Source: Chryseobacterium sp. JUb7 (GTDB lineage: Bacteria > Bacteroidota > Bacteroidia > Flavobacteriales > Weeksellaceae). From it: 64,000 nt of DNA. How positions within the stretch are numbered: the stretch's first letter is position 1; the number at the start of each line of letters is the position of its first letter. Under the pieces are notes generated by a model. That model ran no database searches. It was given only the letters and a program-made list of their open reading frames with translations, and had not been told where the DNA came from. Location: contig NZ_JANUFF010000012.1 in the NCBI RefSeq assembly GCF_024806495.1, forward strand, positions 1-64,000. Direction: 5' to 3'. The position numbers were made by a program, and so were the translations under genes. Positions 1-8,679 of the stretch are shown here, piece by piece.

Positions 1-108
1 ATTGTATAATCTCGCTGCGTGCGCTTGGCTTTTATCTTATCTCGATTTTCCATAATAAGTCTATTTTGTGTAAACTTATTGTAGGACGGGACAAAATAAA
101 AAGAAGAA

Positions 109-133
109 GGAGACTAAATAAGTCTCCTTTTTT
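109..133 (+). terminator. Rho-independent terminator of an off-window gene
   Basis: A 7-bp stem (GGAGACT/AGTCTCC) with a 5-base AT loop is followed by a run of T. It points rightward, so it should end a plus-strand gene lying left of the window. Its T-run lies only about 13 bases before the epimerase start codon. Confidence 0.75.
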
Positions 134-145
134 GTAAATTTAATA

Positions 146-1141
146 ATGGAATTAAGGTTTGAATTAAACGAACTTCAATTAAAAGAAACATTCTCAATTG
201 CTTACGGAAATTACGATAAAAGAGAGACATTACTAATAGAATTATCTTATAGAAATTGTAAAGGTTATGGCGAATGTGTTGCGATCGATTATTATCAAAT
301 CGATCTTCAGAATTTTGTTTTAAAACTGAAAAAAATTCAAACTCGGGTTGAGGCTCAGAAAATTCTGCTTCCAAAGGTGTTTTTCAGGTTTTTATTGAGT
401 CTGAATCTGCATCCGTTTTTGCTTTCTGCACTGGATTGTGCTTATTGGGATCTTTTCGGAAAACTGGAAAATAAGAGTTTTATTGAATTAAATCACCTTT
501 CGACTGAAGATCTGCCGGAAAGTTCAATTACCATTTCTGTTGGAGAAATTAGTCATCAGATTGAAAAAATTGAGAAAAGCAGCTGGAATAAATTTAAAGT
601 GAAATGTAAAGGCTTAAATAGAAATAATATTGAAAAGCTGTTGCCGTTAAATCGGAATATTGCTATTGACTCCAATGCGAGTTTTACCGGGGAGGATTGT
701 ACTTGGCTTCAGGAAAATGTTGATATTCAATATTTTTCATATATCGAACAGCCAAGACCGATTAATCATTATACCATTTTGAAAAACGAAGGTTTTGCCA
801 ATTGGATGGCGGACGAAGATTGTCAGGATCTGGATTCTCTTGATACATTGATTCCTTATTATCAAAGTATTAATATTAAATTAATGAAGTGTGGCGGTCT
901 TACTCCGGCTTTAGAAATGATAAAAAAAGCAAGAGCAGCAGGTTATAAAATTATGATTGGCTGTATGACAGAATCAACAGTAGGAATTTCAGCGGGTTGT
1001 GTTTTGACAGGGCTTGTGGATTATGTGGATTTGGATGGAGCGAATCTTATTTCCAACGATTATGCCATTGGAAGCTTTGTAGAAAATGGTAAGATTATTT
1101 TATCCGGGAAGCCTGGTTTAGGAATTGAATTAAATAAGTGA
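146..1141 (+). CDS. Dipeptide epimerase (enolase superfamily, L-Ala-D/L-Glu epimerase-like)
   Basis: A 331-residue enolase-superfamily protein. The mandelate-racemase-like layout is visible: KVK lysines near residues 151-153, metal ligands D175 (IAIDSN), E201 (IEQP) and an acidic cluster at 223-225, a second lysine region at 245-248 (IKLMKCGG), then MIGCMTES and DLDG near the C-terminus. The last two are typical of the Ala-Glu epimerase branch, which equilibrates L-Ala-D-Glu and L-Ala-L-Glu during recycling of cell-wall peptides in the cytoplasm. Substrate specificity in this family varies, so the exact dipeptide is inferred. ATG start shortly after an upstream terminator; no clear SD. An o-succinylbenzoate synthase role is less likely given the MIGCMTES motif and the absence of menaquinone genes nearby. 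A 9-bp inverted repeat (1136-1144 with 1155-1163) spans the stop codon. Confidence 0.85.
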   Translation: MELRFELNELQLKETFSIAYGNYDKRETLLIELSYRNCKGYGECVAIDYYQIDLQNFVLKLKKIQTRVEAQKILLPKVFFRFLLSLNLHPFLLSALDCAYWDLFGKLENKSFIELNHLSTEDLPESSITISVGEISHQIEKIEKSSWNKFKVKCKGLNRNNIEKLLPLNRNIAIDSNASFTGEDCTWLQENVDIQYFSYIEQPRPINHYTILKNEGFANWMADEDCQDLDSLDTLIPYYQSINIKLMKCGGLTPALEMIKKARAAGYKIMIGCMTESTVGISAGCVLTGLVDYVDLDGANLISNDYAIGSFVENGKIILSGKPGLGIELNK

Positions 1142-1196
1142 ATTGGGAATCGTCAATTCACTTTGCTCGTTAGTTTTTATAGTTTTGAAGGCATCT

Positions 1197-1298
1197 GTCA
1201 GTTCGGGTGTTTGTCGAACTGAAATAGAAAAAAAGTGTATCGGGAACTTTTAATTAAACTTCCCGATATTATTTTTCAAAAATATACTCCAAGTGACG
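1197..1298 (+). repeat. Palindromic intergenic repeat, copy A
   Basis: About 102 bases between two convergent genes. The outer ends form an imperfect inverted repeat (GTCAGTTCG and AAGTGACG). The centre holds a perfect 8-bp stem, ATCGGGAA with TTCCCGAT. The reverse complement of 54453-54560 matches it along nearly its whole length with small indels (roughly 80 percent by eye). It has no coding capacity and looks like a MITE or REP-like element. Confidence 0.8.
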
Positions 1299-1303
1299 AA
1301 AGA

Positions 1304-1594
1304 TTATTTTTTATTTACAGATATAAGATAGTCATAAACCATTTGGTGCTGTTCATCACTTAATTTAGCTTTTGGAGCCATTCTGCTTAAGGTTTTTATC
1401 CACCCTTGGTCGTCATGTTTTGCCGGATCAGGTAATTTGTGACATTTGTTGCACGAATTTTCAAAAATTGTTTTTCCCTGAGCAATCTGCTCTGAAGAGG
1501 TGTATTTCGGTCCGGTTACGGCTACACTTTTAGGTCCGCATGATACTACAAAAGATGCAGACAGTAAAATCATACCTAAAATCAATTTTTTCAT
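1304..1594 (-). CDS. c-type cytochrome lipoprotein (tandem copy 2)
   Basis: A 96-residue protein with a lipoprotein signal peptide (lipobox ending VVSC near residue 19) and one class I c-type heme site, CNKCH, near residue 50, followed by a possible Met ligand region (RMAPKAKL). The C-terminal half (DEQHQMVYDYLISV) resembles small monoheme cytochromes. It should be an exported, membrane-anchored electron carrier in the periplasm. It lies 21 bases downstream of a close paralogue of identical length. The physiological partner is unknown; a link to the cbb3 oxidase elsewhere in the window is conceivable but not shown. Confidence 0.85.
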   Translation of the reverse strand: MKKLILGMILLSASFVVSCGPKSVAVTGPKYTSSEQIAQGKTIFENSCNKCHKLPDPAKHDDQGWIKTLSRMAPKAKLSDEQHQMVYDYLISVNKK

Positions 1595-1615
1595 AGGGCT
1601 ATTTTTTTAATGTGA

Positions 1616-1906
1616 TTATTTTTTCACAGAGACCACATAATCATAAACCCATTGATGCTGCTCGTCTGTCAATTTTGCTTTTGGAGCCATTGAATTCATA
1701 ATACCTACCCATTGTACAGAAGTGTGTGCAGTTGGATCCGGTAATTTGTGGCATCTTCCGCATGAATTTTCAAAAATTGTTTTTCCCTGAGCAATTTGTT
1801 CAGCAGTAGATACTGCCAATGAAGGTGCTGCTGCTGTTGATGCTTTTGGGGTACAAGATGTTAATGCAATTGCTGTAAATGATGCGGCTAAGATTATTTT
1901 TTTCAT
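1616..1906 (-). CDS. c-type cytochrome lipoprotein (tandem copy 1)
   Basis: A 96-residue paralogue of the next gene downstream. The start is set at 1906 because the signal peptide begins there (MKKIILAAS, lipobox LTSC); the longer open frame upstream adds an unlikely 16-residue leader. Heme site CGRCH. Shared blocks with its neighbour include EQIAQGKTIFENSC, CHKLPDP, MAPKAKL and DEQHQ, which points to a tandem duplication followed by divergence, mainly between the heme site and MAPKAKL. Probably co-transcribed with the downstream copy. Confidence 0.85.
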   Translation of the reverse strand: MKKIILAASFTAIALTSCTPKASTAAAPSLAVSTAEQIAQGKTIFENSCGRCHKLPDPTAHTSVQWVGIMNSMAPKAKLTDEQHQWVYDYVVSVKK

Positions 1907-2126
1907 GTTTCTCTTTCTTGATGAATAACAAATGTAGGAAATTCCCTCTGGCATTGATAAAATGAACTGTAGTTTTAATTTAGAAGAAATAAAAATTAGA
2001 AATTACAGGTAAAGTGAGCAATAATCTGTTTTTAATTTAATTATGAATACTGAATTAATGAAAAAACTGACTTGCAAAACCAATTGACTATTGATCATTC
2101 AGCGTTTAATCCTTATTTTTGGATCA

Positions 2127-3110
2127 ATGAAATTTTCTACAGAAGAATTAATAGGAGGAATACGATCAGGAAATAAACGCCTGATTGCTAAAGCTATTAC
2201 CTTAGTTGAAAGCAAAAAAGCAGAACACAGACAGCAGGCCGAAGATCTTCTGAAACAGATCATGCCCTTCACGGGAAATTCAGTCCGCGTAGGAATTACA
2301 GGGGTTCCGGGAGCCGGAAAGTCTACTTTTATAGAAAATTTTGGAAGATTGGTTATTGCCCAGGGCAAAAAAGTTGCTGTTTTGGCTATTGATCCCAGTT
2401 CCGCGATTAATAAAGGAAGTATTTTAGGCGATAAAACAAGAATGGAAGAACTGGCCAAAGAGGAAAATGCATTTATTCGCCCTTCTCCGAGTTCCGGGTT
2501 TCTGGGCGGGGTTGCTAATACTACTTTTGAGACCATGATGATCTGCGAGGCTGCAGGCTATGATTATATTTTAATTGAAACCGTTGGGGTAGGACAGTCT
2601 GAGGTTTTAGTGGCAGATATTACCGATGTTTTTTTATTTTTAAAAATTATTGGTGGCGGCGATGAGCTTCAGGGAATCAAACGGGGAATCATGGAGATGG
2701 TAGATGTTATCTTCATCAATAAAGTGGAAGAAAGTAATCTTCAGAAGGCAAAAAATACCAAACTTGAATTAAAAAGAGCCTTAGATTTTATTCCGCCAAA
2801 AGAAAAAGACTGGAAAGTACCTGTTTTATTGGGTTCTGCATTAAATAATGAAGGTTTGCAGGACGTTTATGAAAAAATTGATGATTTTATCAGTTTAAAA
2901 AAGAAGAGTAACCGTTTTGATGAAGTAAGAATTCAACAATCAGAAAAGCGTTTTGAATATTGGGTTCAGGAATATATTCTGTCGATGATGAAACGGGATA
3001 ATTCTGTGGAAGAAGCCTATATTCAGCATAAAAAAAATGCTTCAGCTATGGTTTCGAATCCAAGTACTGAAGCAAAATTATTTGTTGAAAAATTTCTTTT
3101 TAAAGATTAA
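2127..3110 (+). CDS. meaB: MeaB/ArgK-type P-loop GTPase, methylmalonyl-CoA mutase chaperone
   Basis: A 327-residue G3E-family GTPase. Walker A GVPGAGKS lies at residues 59-66, the family motif IDPSS with GDKTRM follows, then ETVGVGQSE (switch/Walker B region) and an NKVE guanine-recognition motif. MeaB proteins load and protect the B12 cofactor of methylmalonyl-CoA mutase in the cytoplasm. No mutase gene is in this window, so the partner is inferred from the family. ATG at 2127 is preferred over an upstream in-frame start at 2091 because the family normally begins with this helix. Its stop codon overlaps the stop of the convergent DUF4251 gene by 4 bases. Confidence 0.9.
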   Translation: MKFSTEELIGGIRSGNKRLIAKAITLVESKKAEHRQQAEDLLKQIMPFTGNSVRVGITGVPGAGKSTFIENFGRLVIAQGKKVAVLAIDPSSAINKGSILGDKTRMEELAKEENAFIRPSPSSGFLGGVANTTFETMMICEAAGYDYILIETVGVGQSEVLVADITDVFLFLKIIGGGDELQGIKRGIMEMVDVIFINKVEESNLQKAKNTKLELKRALDFIPPKEKDWKVPVLLGSALNNEGLQDVYEKIDDFISLKKKSNRFDEVRIQQSEKRFEYWVQEYILSMMKRDNSVEEAYIQHKKNASAMVSNPSTEAKLFVEKFLFKD

Positions 3111-3655
3111 AGCTTGTCTTTTTTGTCTTTAGCAGCAGTGTCTCCGTTTGAAATGTATCCATCGTAAGAAATAGGCTGTCTGTCGTTACTTTGTATTGAC
3201 GTAAAAGCTTTTCCGTTTTTAAATACTTCAATAATGATTTCACTGACGGTATTTACATCGTTGGGCTTAATTTTTATAATCCAGTTTCCTTTTTTATTCT
3301 GAGATTTGTTTACCGTAAAATCTTTCGAACTGAATTTATAACTGTTGTCTCCTCCGTAATTCGCTTTGAATGCTCTTCCGAAATAAGGAAGATAAACATC
3401 CAGTGTATTATTCTTTAAATCAATAGTGTATCCTCCGTCCAGATTCAACATTCTTGTTGAGGTAGAATTCGGCATAGAATTCATCACGTTAATCACATCA
3501 TAGTTGGTGGGATTGGCTCTTTCTGCATAAAAAGTAAACTCCTGGGCATTCATCATTGCATTGACGGCCTGCGGATCAGAAGATTTTTGAGATGCACAGT
3601 TTTGGAAGATTAATAAAAATCCAAAAATAAATATGATTGAAATATACTTTTTCAT
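3107..3655 (-). CDS. DUF4251 lipoprotein
   Basis: A 182-residue secreted lipoprotein. The start at 3655 gives a signal peptide with lipobox FQNC; the longer frame upstream reads through the divergent promoter region and is not credible. The motifs FTFYAERANP and YLPYFGRAF are hallmarks of DUF4251, a Bacteroidota family of unknown function. Located at the cell envelope by prediction. Divergent from the M48 protease gene, with about 110 bases between them, and convergent with meaB. Confidence 0.85.
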   Translation of the reverse strand: MKKYISIIFIFGFLLIFQNCASQKSSDPQAVNAMMNAQEFTFYAERANPTNYDVINVMNSMPNSTSTRMLNLDGGYTIDLKNNTLDVYLPYFGRAFKANYGGDNSYKFSSKDFTVNKSQNKKGNWIIKIKPNDVNTVSEIIIEVFKNGKAFTSIQSNDRQPISYDGYISNGDTAAKDKKDKL

Positions 3656-3764
3656 GATAATAAAATAATTATTAAATTTAAATAGCAAAATGTATGCAAA
3701 TATATTCTTTCTGATTTTTTTTGGAATAAAAATTGTTAAGGTTGCATTATTAACACTCGAAACT

Positions 3765-4571
3765 ATGAAAATAACACATCTATTAGGAATAGGAGCCGTT
3801 GCTCTGTCGGTTGCATCTTGTACCACGAACCCTATTACAGGAAGATCTTCGTTACAGATTGCAAATAATTCGGAAATATTAACGATGTCTGCACAGGAAT
3901 ATAAGACGACATTGTCAAAATCTAAGGTAATTTCGGGAACGACAGATGCCAAAAGAGTGGTAAGTGTAGGGAGCAGAATAAAAGCTGCTGCAGAAAAATA
4001 TTATCAGACGATCGGTAGATCTGCAGATCTTACCAACTACAACTGGGAATTTAACCTTATTCAAAGCAATGAACTCAATGCCTGGTGTATGCCTGGCGGA
4101 AAAGTAGCAGTGTATACAGGGATTCTGCCGGTTACTAAAAATGATAACGGACTTGCTGTTGTAATGGGACACGAAGTTTCTCACGCGCTGGCAGGACATG
4201 GAAATGAAAGAATTTCTCAGGCAATGGTGGCACAATATGGTGGTGCTATTTTGGGAGGAACAATTTCTAATGCACAGTGGGCCGGAGTTTTCGAAAAAGT
4301 TTATCCAATCGGTTCTCAGGTTGCTTTACTGAAATATGGCAGAAATCAGGAGTCTGAAGCTGATAAAATGGGATTGTACTTAATGTCAATGGCGGGATAT
4401 GATCCTAGAGAAGCTATCCCTTTCTGGAACAGGATGGAAGGTGCCGCTTCAGGAAACCGACAGCCGGAATTCTTATCAACTCACCCTAATCCTGAAACGA
4501 GAATTTCAGATATCAATAAAGACCTGCCAAAAGCTTTGGAATATTATAAAGCTTCCGGTGGAAAAATATAA
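3765..4571 (+). CDS. M48 family metalloprotease, lipoprotein
   Basis: A 268-residue exported protease. Start at 3765 gives a lipoprotein signal (SVASC). The zinc site is HEVSH near residues 136-140, with the third ligand in ESEADKMG near residue 195, as in the Oma1/BepA/LoiP branch of M48. The C-terminal STHPNPETRI motif is also typical of that branch. Such proteins act in the periplasm on misfolded outer-membrane proteins, and their substrate here is inferred only from the family. Followed by a terminator. Confidence 0.9.
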   Translation: MKITHLLGIGAVALSVASCTTNPITGRSSLQIANNSEILTMSAQEYKTTLSKSKVISGTTDAKRVVSVGSRIKAAAEKYYQTIGRSADLTNYNWEFNLIQSNELNAWCMPGGKVAVYTGILPVTKNDNGLAVVMGHEVSHALAGHGNERISQAMVAQYGGAILGGTISNAQWAGVFEKVYPIGSQVALLKYGRNQESEADKMGLYLMSMAGYDPREAIPFWNRMEGAASGNRQPEFLSTHPNPETRISDINKDLPKALEYYKASGGKI

Positions 4572-4594
4572 AGAACATATAATTTAATCTTGAG

Positions 4595-4636
4595 TAAGCC
4601 TTATAGAATTTTTAGTAAATTTGGTAAGGCTTTTTA
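4595..4636 (+). terminator. Terminator after the M48 protease gene
   Basis: An 8-bp perfect stem (AAGCCTTA/TAAGGCTT) with a long loop of about 21 bases, followed by a T-run. Confidence 0.6.
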
Positions 4637-4652
4637 ATTTAAACACGACACT

Positions 4653-4970
4653 ATGAAAAATTTAACGATTATAGGACTTGTACTTTTAGCTTTGTCGGTG
4701 CTGTTATTTTATCTGACTTCTCCCAATTTTACAATAAATGATTTGGGGATGCCTCATATTATGGGAATAATGGGAGGAATTGGAGTTGGTTTAATTATTG
4801 GCGGAATGGTTGGGTATGTAAGCAAGGGAAGTGCAATAAAAGAAGAGCAGAAAAGGAAAGAATTCAAACAGTTACAAAAAGATAAAGAAGATCTCGAGAA
4901 ACAGGCTGCAGAAATTGCAAGACGTGAGGCAGAACTTCAGCGTCATCAAAATGAAAATCCTCAAATCTAA
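4653..4970 (+). CDS. Small membrane protein with C-terminal coiled coil
   Basis: 105 residues. Two hydrophobic segments (about 5-23 and 36-56) are followed by a charged helix rich in Glu, Lys and Gln (about 65-105) that looks like a coiled coil. Not recognised as a named family. It has its own position between a terminator upstream and a hairpin that overlaps its stop codon, so it may be monocistronic. Predicted to sit in the inner membrane with a charged cytoplasmic tail. Confidence 0.7.
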   Translation: MKNLTIIGLVLLALSVLLFYLTSPNFTINDLGMPHIMGIMGGIGVGLIIGGMVGYVSKGSAIKEEQKRKEFKQLQKDKEDLEKQAAEIARREAELQRHQNENPQI

Positions 4971-4983
4971 GATCTGAGGATTT
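4955..4983 (+). terminator. Hairpin overlapping a stop codon
   Basis: Nine-bp perfect arms (AAATCCTCA and TGAGGATTT) enclose the stop codon of the preceding gene. The T-run after it is short, so it may end transcription weakly or protect the 3' end of the mRNA. Confidence 0.5.
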
Positions 4984-5006
4984 CTATAGTTGCTATTTCA
5001 AATTTA

Positions 5007-5624
5007 TTAAAATTTATATCCGACTCCTACCATAAACAGATTGGGGCGGTTATCATATCTTATTTCTTCACCCGAAACCTTGTTGATGAAATTTCTTGTA
5101 TCCTTACTGAATGCTCCTTCATATTTTGCATTCAGAATTAATTTTTTGATTTCAAGCTGAGCTCCGAACTGATAGCCTACAGTGAAATTATCTCTTGCAT
5201 TTTCTTTGAAATCATTATAGGTGTCTTCTTTGCTTAAGTTATAGCTTGCCACAGGACCTATGAATACTCCCAGCATATCTCCTAATACTTTGTGACCGAT
5301 AAGAACAGGTAGATCAATACGGTTGCTTTTAACATCAAAACTTGTATTGGAAGTAGGATCTGTAAAATCACTTTTAAAGTGAGTATAATACAGTTCCGGC
5401 ATTAGGAAAAAAGACATTGGAAGATTGGCTTTCAAAGAAAGACCTACATTAAAGCCAACATTGTTTTTACCTTCTCCTTCTACTGCCTGATTAACTGTTC
5501 CTTTAATGTTTTTCCAGGATGGAGATCCCGTTGGGAAGATTAAATTTGCCTTTCCTGCCAGAGAAATCTGTGCCGAAGCAAATATCGAAAATCCTATTAA
5601 TCCTATACTAAGTACCTTTTTCAT
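5007..5624 (-). CDS. Outer-membrane beta-barrel protein
   Basis: A 205-residue secreted protein with a cleavable signal peptide ending in ASAQ. The body has alternating hydrophobic strands and ends in GVGYKF with a terminal Phe, as expected for a small outer-membrane barrel of the PorT or OmpA-like porin type. Its start lies 17 bases inside the 3' end of the mlaF-like gene, so translation is probably coupled to the lipid transporter. That gives a weak contextual link to envelope lipid transport, but no function is assigned. Confidence 0.75.
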   Translation of the reverse strand: MKKVLSIGLIGFSIFASAQISLAGKANLIFPTGSPSWKNIKGTVNQAVEGEGKNNVGFNVGLSLKANLPMSFFLMPELYYTHFKSDFTDPTSNTSFDVKSNRIDLPVLIGHKVLGDMLGVFIGPVASYNLSKEDTYNDFKENARDNFTVGYQFGAQLEIKKLILNAKYEGAFSKDTRNFINKVSGEEIRYDNRPNLFMVGVGYKF

Positions 5625-6423
5625 TGTCGTCTATTTTTGTGATTGTATTATCAATAGTTTTATTATTCTCAAGCATATATTCTCTCAGTTCTTTAAACAG
5701 TTCTGATGAATAAACGAAGTCGATCAGATTTTTATTGCCTGCTGTAATCAGAATGTCTTTGTTTCCTTCCCATTCTTTAATTCCTAATCTTAGATAAACA
5801 ATTTTCTCGCCAATCGTCATTACGGAATTCATATCGTGGGTATTGATGATTGTTGTAGTATTATATTCTTTTGTAATTTCAAGCAAAAGATCATCAATTA
5901 CATTGGAAGTATAAGGGTCTAATCCTGAGTTAGGCTCATCACAGAACAGGTATTTCGGGTGGTTTACAATCGCTCTCGCAATAGCAACACGCTTCTGCAT
6001 TCCTCCGGAAATTTCTGATGGGAATTTTCTGTTGGCTTTATCCAGATGCACTCTTCCGATTACCTCAAAAACTCTTCTTTTTTTCTCTCTGAATGTAAGA
6101 TTTGTGAACATATCAAGAGGAAACATAATGTTTTCTTCAACTGTCAGGGAGTCAAACAAGGCGCTGCCCTGAAATACGGTTCCGATTTCAGAACGAAGAT
6201 GCTGTTTTTCTTCTCTGTTCATGACATTGATGTTTCTTCCGTCAAAAAGGATTTCTCCTGATGATGGCTGATAAACATTCAACAAACTTTTAAGGAAAAC
6301 AGTCTTTCCTGAACCACTCTGCCCAATTATTAAGTTTACTTTTCCTTTATCGAAAGAGGTTGAAATGCCTTTAAGAACTTCAACTTCATCAAAACTTTTT
6401 TTAAGATCTTTTACCTCAATCAT
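5608..6423 (-). CDS. MlaF-like ABC transporter ATPase
   Basis: 271 residues. Walker A GQSGSGKT at 34-41, signature SGGMQKRVAIARAI, Walker B YLFCDEPNSGLDP and switch His in NTHDM. It is the ATPase of the MlaE/MlaF (retrograde phospholipid) transporter family and pairs with the permease immediately upstream through a TAATG overlap. The start at 6423 is preferred to a 20-residue upstream extension because ATPases of this family begin with MIEVKDL-like strands. An MCE-domain (MlaD-like) partner is in the window but 16 kb away (23162-24112). Confidence 0.9.
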   Translation of the reverse strand: MIEVKDLKKSFDEVEVLKGISTSFDKGKVNLIIGQSGSGKTVFLKSLLNVYQPSSGEILFDGRNINVMNREEKQHLRSEIGTVFQGSALFDSLTVEENIMFPLDMFTNLTFREKKRRVFEVIGRVHLDKANRKFPSEISGGMQKRVAIARAIVNHPKYLFCDEPNSGLDPYTSNVIDDLLLEITKEYNTTTIINTHDMNSVMTIGEKIVYLRLGIKEWEGNKDILITAGNKNLIDFVYSSELFKELREYMLENNKTIDNTITKIDDNEKGT

Positions 6424-7175
6424 TAGCTTAATATTAATTGGGTTAATACTAATTCGGAAAGGATAATGAATACCATTGTCCAAACTACAGCCTGTGTACT
6501 CGCTCTACCTACTTCCAGTGAGCCTCCTTTTACAGTATAACCGAAATAAGATGGAACAGTGGCAATGACGAATGCAAAAACTGCAGTTTTCGTAAATGCA
6601 TAATAGATAAAGAGATTAGGCATATACATCTGAATCCCTGTTATATAATCTGCCTGCGTCCAGTTTCCGGTTAAGATCCCGGCAATATACCCTCCTAAAA
6701 TACCAAATACAATACTTATTGCAATAAGCAAAGGATTGAAAATTACACAGGCTATTATTTTGGGAAGTATCAGGAAGTTAGGAGAGTTTACACCCATAAT
6801 ATCCAATGCGTCAATCTGTTCCGAAACCCTCATTGTTCCAATACTGGATGCAATATATGAACCTACTTTACCGGCCAGAATCAAACTGATAATGGTGGGG
6901 GCAAATTCCAGTACCAATACTGCTTTGGTCGCATATCCTACGAATGAAGGAGGAATAGGAAACGAAGAAGCATCAAAGTTATTAAACATCTGAATAGCCA
7001 CTACCGCTCCAACGAATATAGATGTAAAGATGACCAACCCGAATGAGTTGACTCCCAAATCATTAATTTCTCTCATAAACAGCTTCCAGAACACCCTCAT
7101 TTTCTGAGGTTTCTGAACGGATTTACCTAATAGGATAATGTATTCTCCTACTGCTGTAAAAAACTTTTTTAACAT
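6423..7175 (-). CDS. MlaE-type ABC transporter permease
   Basis: 250 residues with about five to six membrane segments. Typical MlaE features are the EFAPTIISLILAGKVGSYIA block and SEQIDALDIMGV, both near the centre. It forms the inner-membrane channel of a phospholipid transporter with the MlaF-like ATPase, whose ATG overlaps this stop codon by one base. First gene of a three-gene overlapping unit that ends with an outer-membrane barrel. Confidence 0.9.
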   Translation of the reverse strand: MLKKFFTAVGEYIILLGKSVQKPQKMRVFWKLFMREINDLGVNSFGLVIFTSIFVGAVVAIQMFNNFDASSFPIPPSFVGYATKAVLVLEFAPTIISLILAGKVGSYIASSIGTMRVSEQIDALDIMGVNSPNFLILPKIIACVIFNPLLIAISIVFGILGGYIAGILTGNWTQADYITGIQMYMPNLFIYYAFTKTAVFAFVIATVPSYFGYTVKGGSLEVGRASTQAVVWTMVFIILSELVLTQLILS

Positions 7176-7267
7176 ACTGCTAAATTAGACTTTTTTATTT
7201 AATTAAGGTGAAGGTTGAGATTAAGCCTGAGGTTTTTACTCATTCTAAATAATTAAATTTCTAAACC

Positions 7268-8638
7268 TTACTTTGCGTTTTTATCTCCGCCTACCACCAA
7301 CAGGACTGTTTTTAAAATGATCACCAAGTCCAGCATAAAACTCCAGTTTCTCACATAAAATGCATCTGCCAATACTCGCTTTGTCATTTCAATTTCTACA
7401 TCTCCCGAATCTCCTCTAAGCCCGTTTACCTGTGCCAGTCCCGTAATTCCGGGGCTTGCCATGCTTCTTAAGCTGTATCTTCCGATTTTGGGTTTGTAAT
7501 AATTGTCCACAGCGAGCATGTGAGGTCTTGGGCCTACAATTGACATTTCTCCTTTTAATACATTGATAAACTGAGGCATTTCATCAAGGCTTGTTTTTCT
7601 TAAAAGCTTTCCAAATCTTGTAATTCTTGCATCATTTTCGCTGGTTGTTTTGGTGGAAGATTCATCATTGACGATCATTGTCCGAAATTTAATACAATTA
7701 AAAACCTCCTCATGAAAGCCATATCTTTTCTGTATGAAAAAAACGGGCCCTTTCGAAGTTGTTTTAATAATAATTGAAATAATTGGAAATAGCCACGAAC
7801 AAATACCAACTAATACGATGACAGAAAATAAAATATCGAAAGTTCTTTTTAATAGAAAATTTGAATAATAGTCTAATGGATATCTGGCCTGGTTAAGCAC
7901 CGGCTGTGTCTGAATATAGGCAAGATCATAGAGAAAAAAGTCACTTTGTGTGATACTGGGAACCAATGAAATATGTACTTTATTAGCTTCTGCCAATCTG
8001 AAAATATCATCTTCTGTTTTTTCGTCAAATGAATTTTCTGACGGGAAAAATAAAGTATGTATCCCATGGTTTTTCCAGAATTCCACCAATTCTGAAGTTT
8101 GGATGTCGGACTTATTATATTCAAATATTTTGTATCCGTAATCCCTTCTGTCTTTAAAAATGTTTTTCAGAATTTCTGTGGAGCTGTTTTCACTCAGGAA
8201 CATAATGTTTCTATAATTGATTCCTAAACTACGGAAGTATTTAATCGCAAAATAAATAATAGATTTTGCCAGAAATACAAAGAAAAACAGATAAAACGAT
8301 AACCAGTAAATGTCTGAATTAAAAAAAGCATTGTAACTTACCTTTCCGATCAGAAAAACTCCCAGTATAAATAACAGAAAATGAATCAAAAGCCGCTCGA
8401 GAAATAGGGTATACGTTAAGTTTCTCGGAATATTATAAATTTTTGTCCTACCGCTTAAGAGCATCCAGAACAAAAATAATAATGCCAGAGAGAAAGCATT
8501 CTGGTACCACGATTCCTGATTGTATTTTAATTCCTGATTTCTGCTTACAAAAAAGAATATGAAAATAGATGCAATAACCATTAGGTCAAGCAAAATAATG
8601 ATCGATTTCAGGTATCTAGAGTATCGAATTCTCTGCAT
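7268..8638 (-). CDS. Polyprenyl-phosphate sugar transferase (WcaJ/WbaP-like)
   Basis: 456 residues. The N-terminal half has about four to five membrane helices and a nucleotide-binding-like segment. From about residue 260 comes the bacterial sugar transferase domain: a membrane-inserting helix beginning KRTFDILFS, KFRTM, RKTSLDEMPQ, MSIVGPRP and SPGITGLAQVNG. Such enzymes move a sugar-1-phosphate from a nucleotide sugar to undecaprenyl phosphate, starting a surface polysaccharide. The sugar cannot be told. A glycan cluster at 27-32 kb may use the lipid-linked product, which is an inference. Confidence 0.88.
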   Translation of the reverse strand: MQRIRYSRYLKSIIILLDLMVIASIFIFFFVSRNQELKYNQESWYQNAFSLALLFLFWMLLSGRTKIYNIPRNLTYTLFLERLLIHFLLFILGVFLIGKVSYNAFFNSDIYWLSFYLFFFVFLAKSIIYFAIKYFRSLGINYRNIMFLSENSSTEILKNIFKDRRDYGYKIFEYNKSDIQTSELVEFWKNHGIHTLFFPSENSFDEKTEDDIFRLAEANKVHISLVPSITQSDFFLYDLAYIQTQPVLNQARYPLDYYSNFLLKRTFDILFSVIVLVGICSWLFPIISIIIKTTSKGPVFFIQKRYGFHEEVFNCIKFRTMIVNDESSTKTTSENDARITRFGKLLRKTSLDEMPQFINVLKGEMSIVGPRPHMLAVDNYYKPKIGRYSLRSMASPGITGLAQVNGLRGDSGDVEIEMTKRVLADAFYVRNWSFMLDLVIILKTVLLVVGGDKNAK

Positions 8639-8679
8639 CTATGGGCGTTTACGGATACGAAGAGCTAAGTTACATATTT

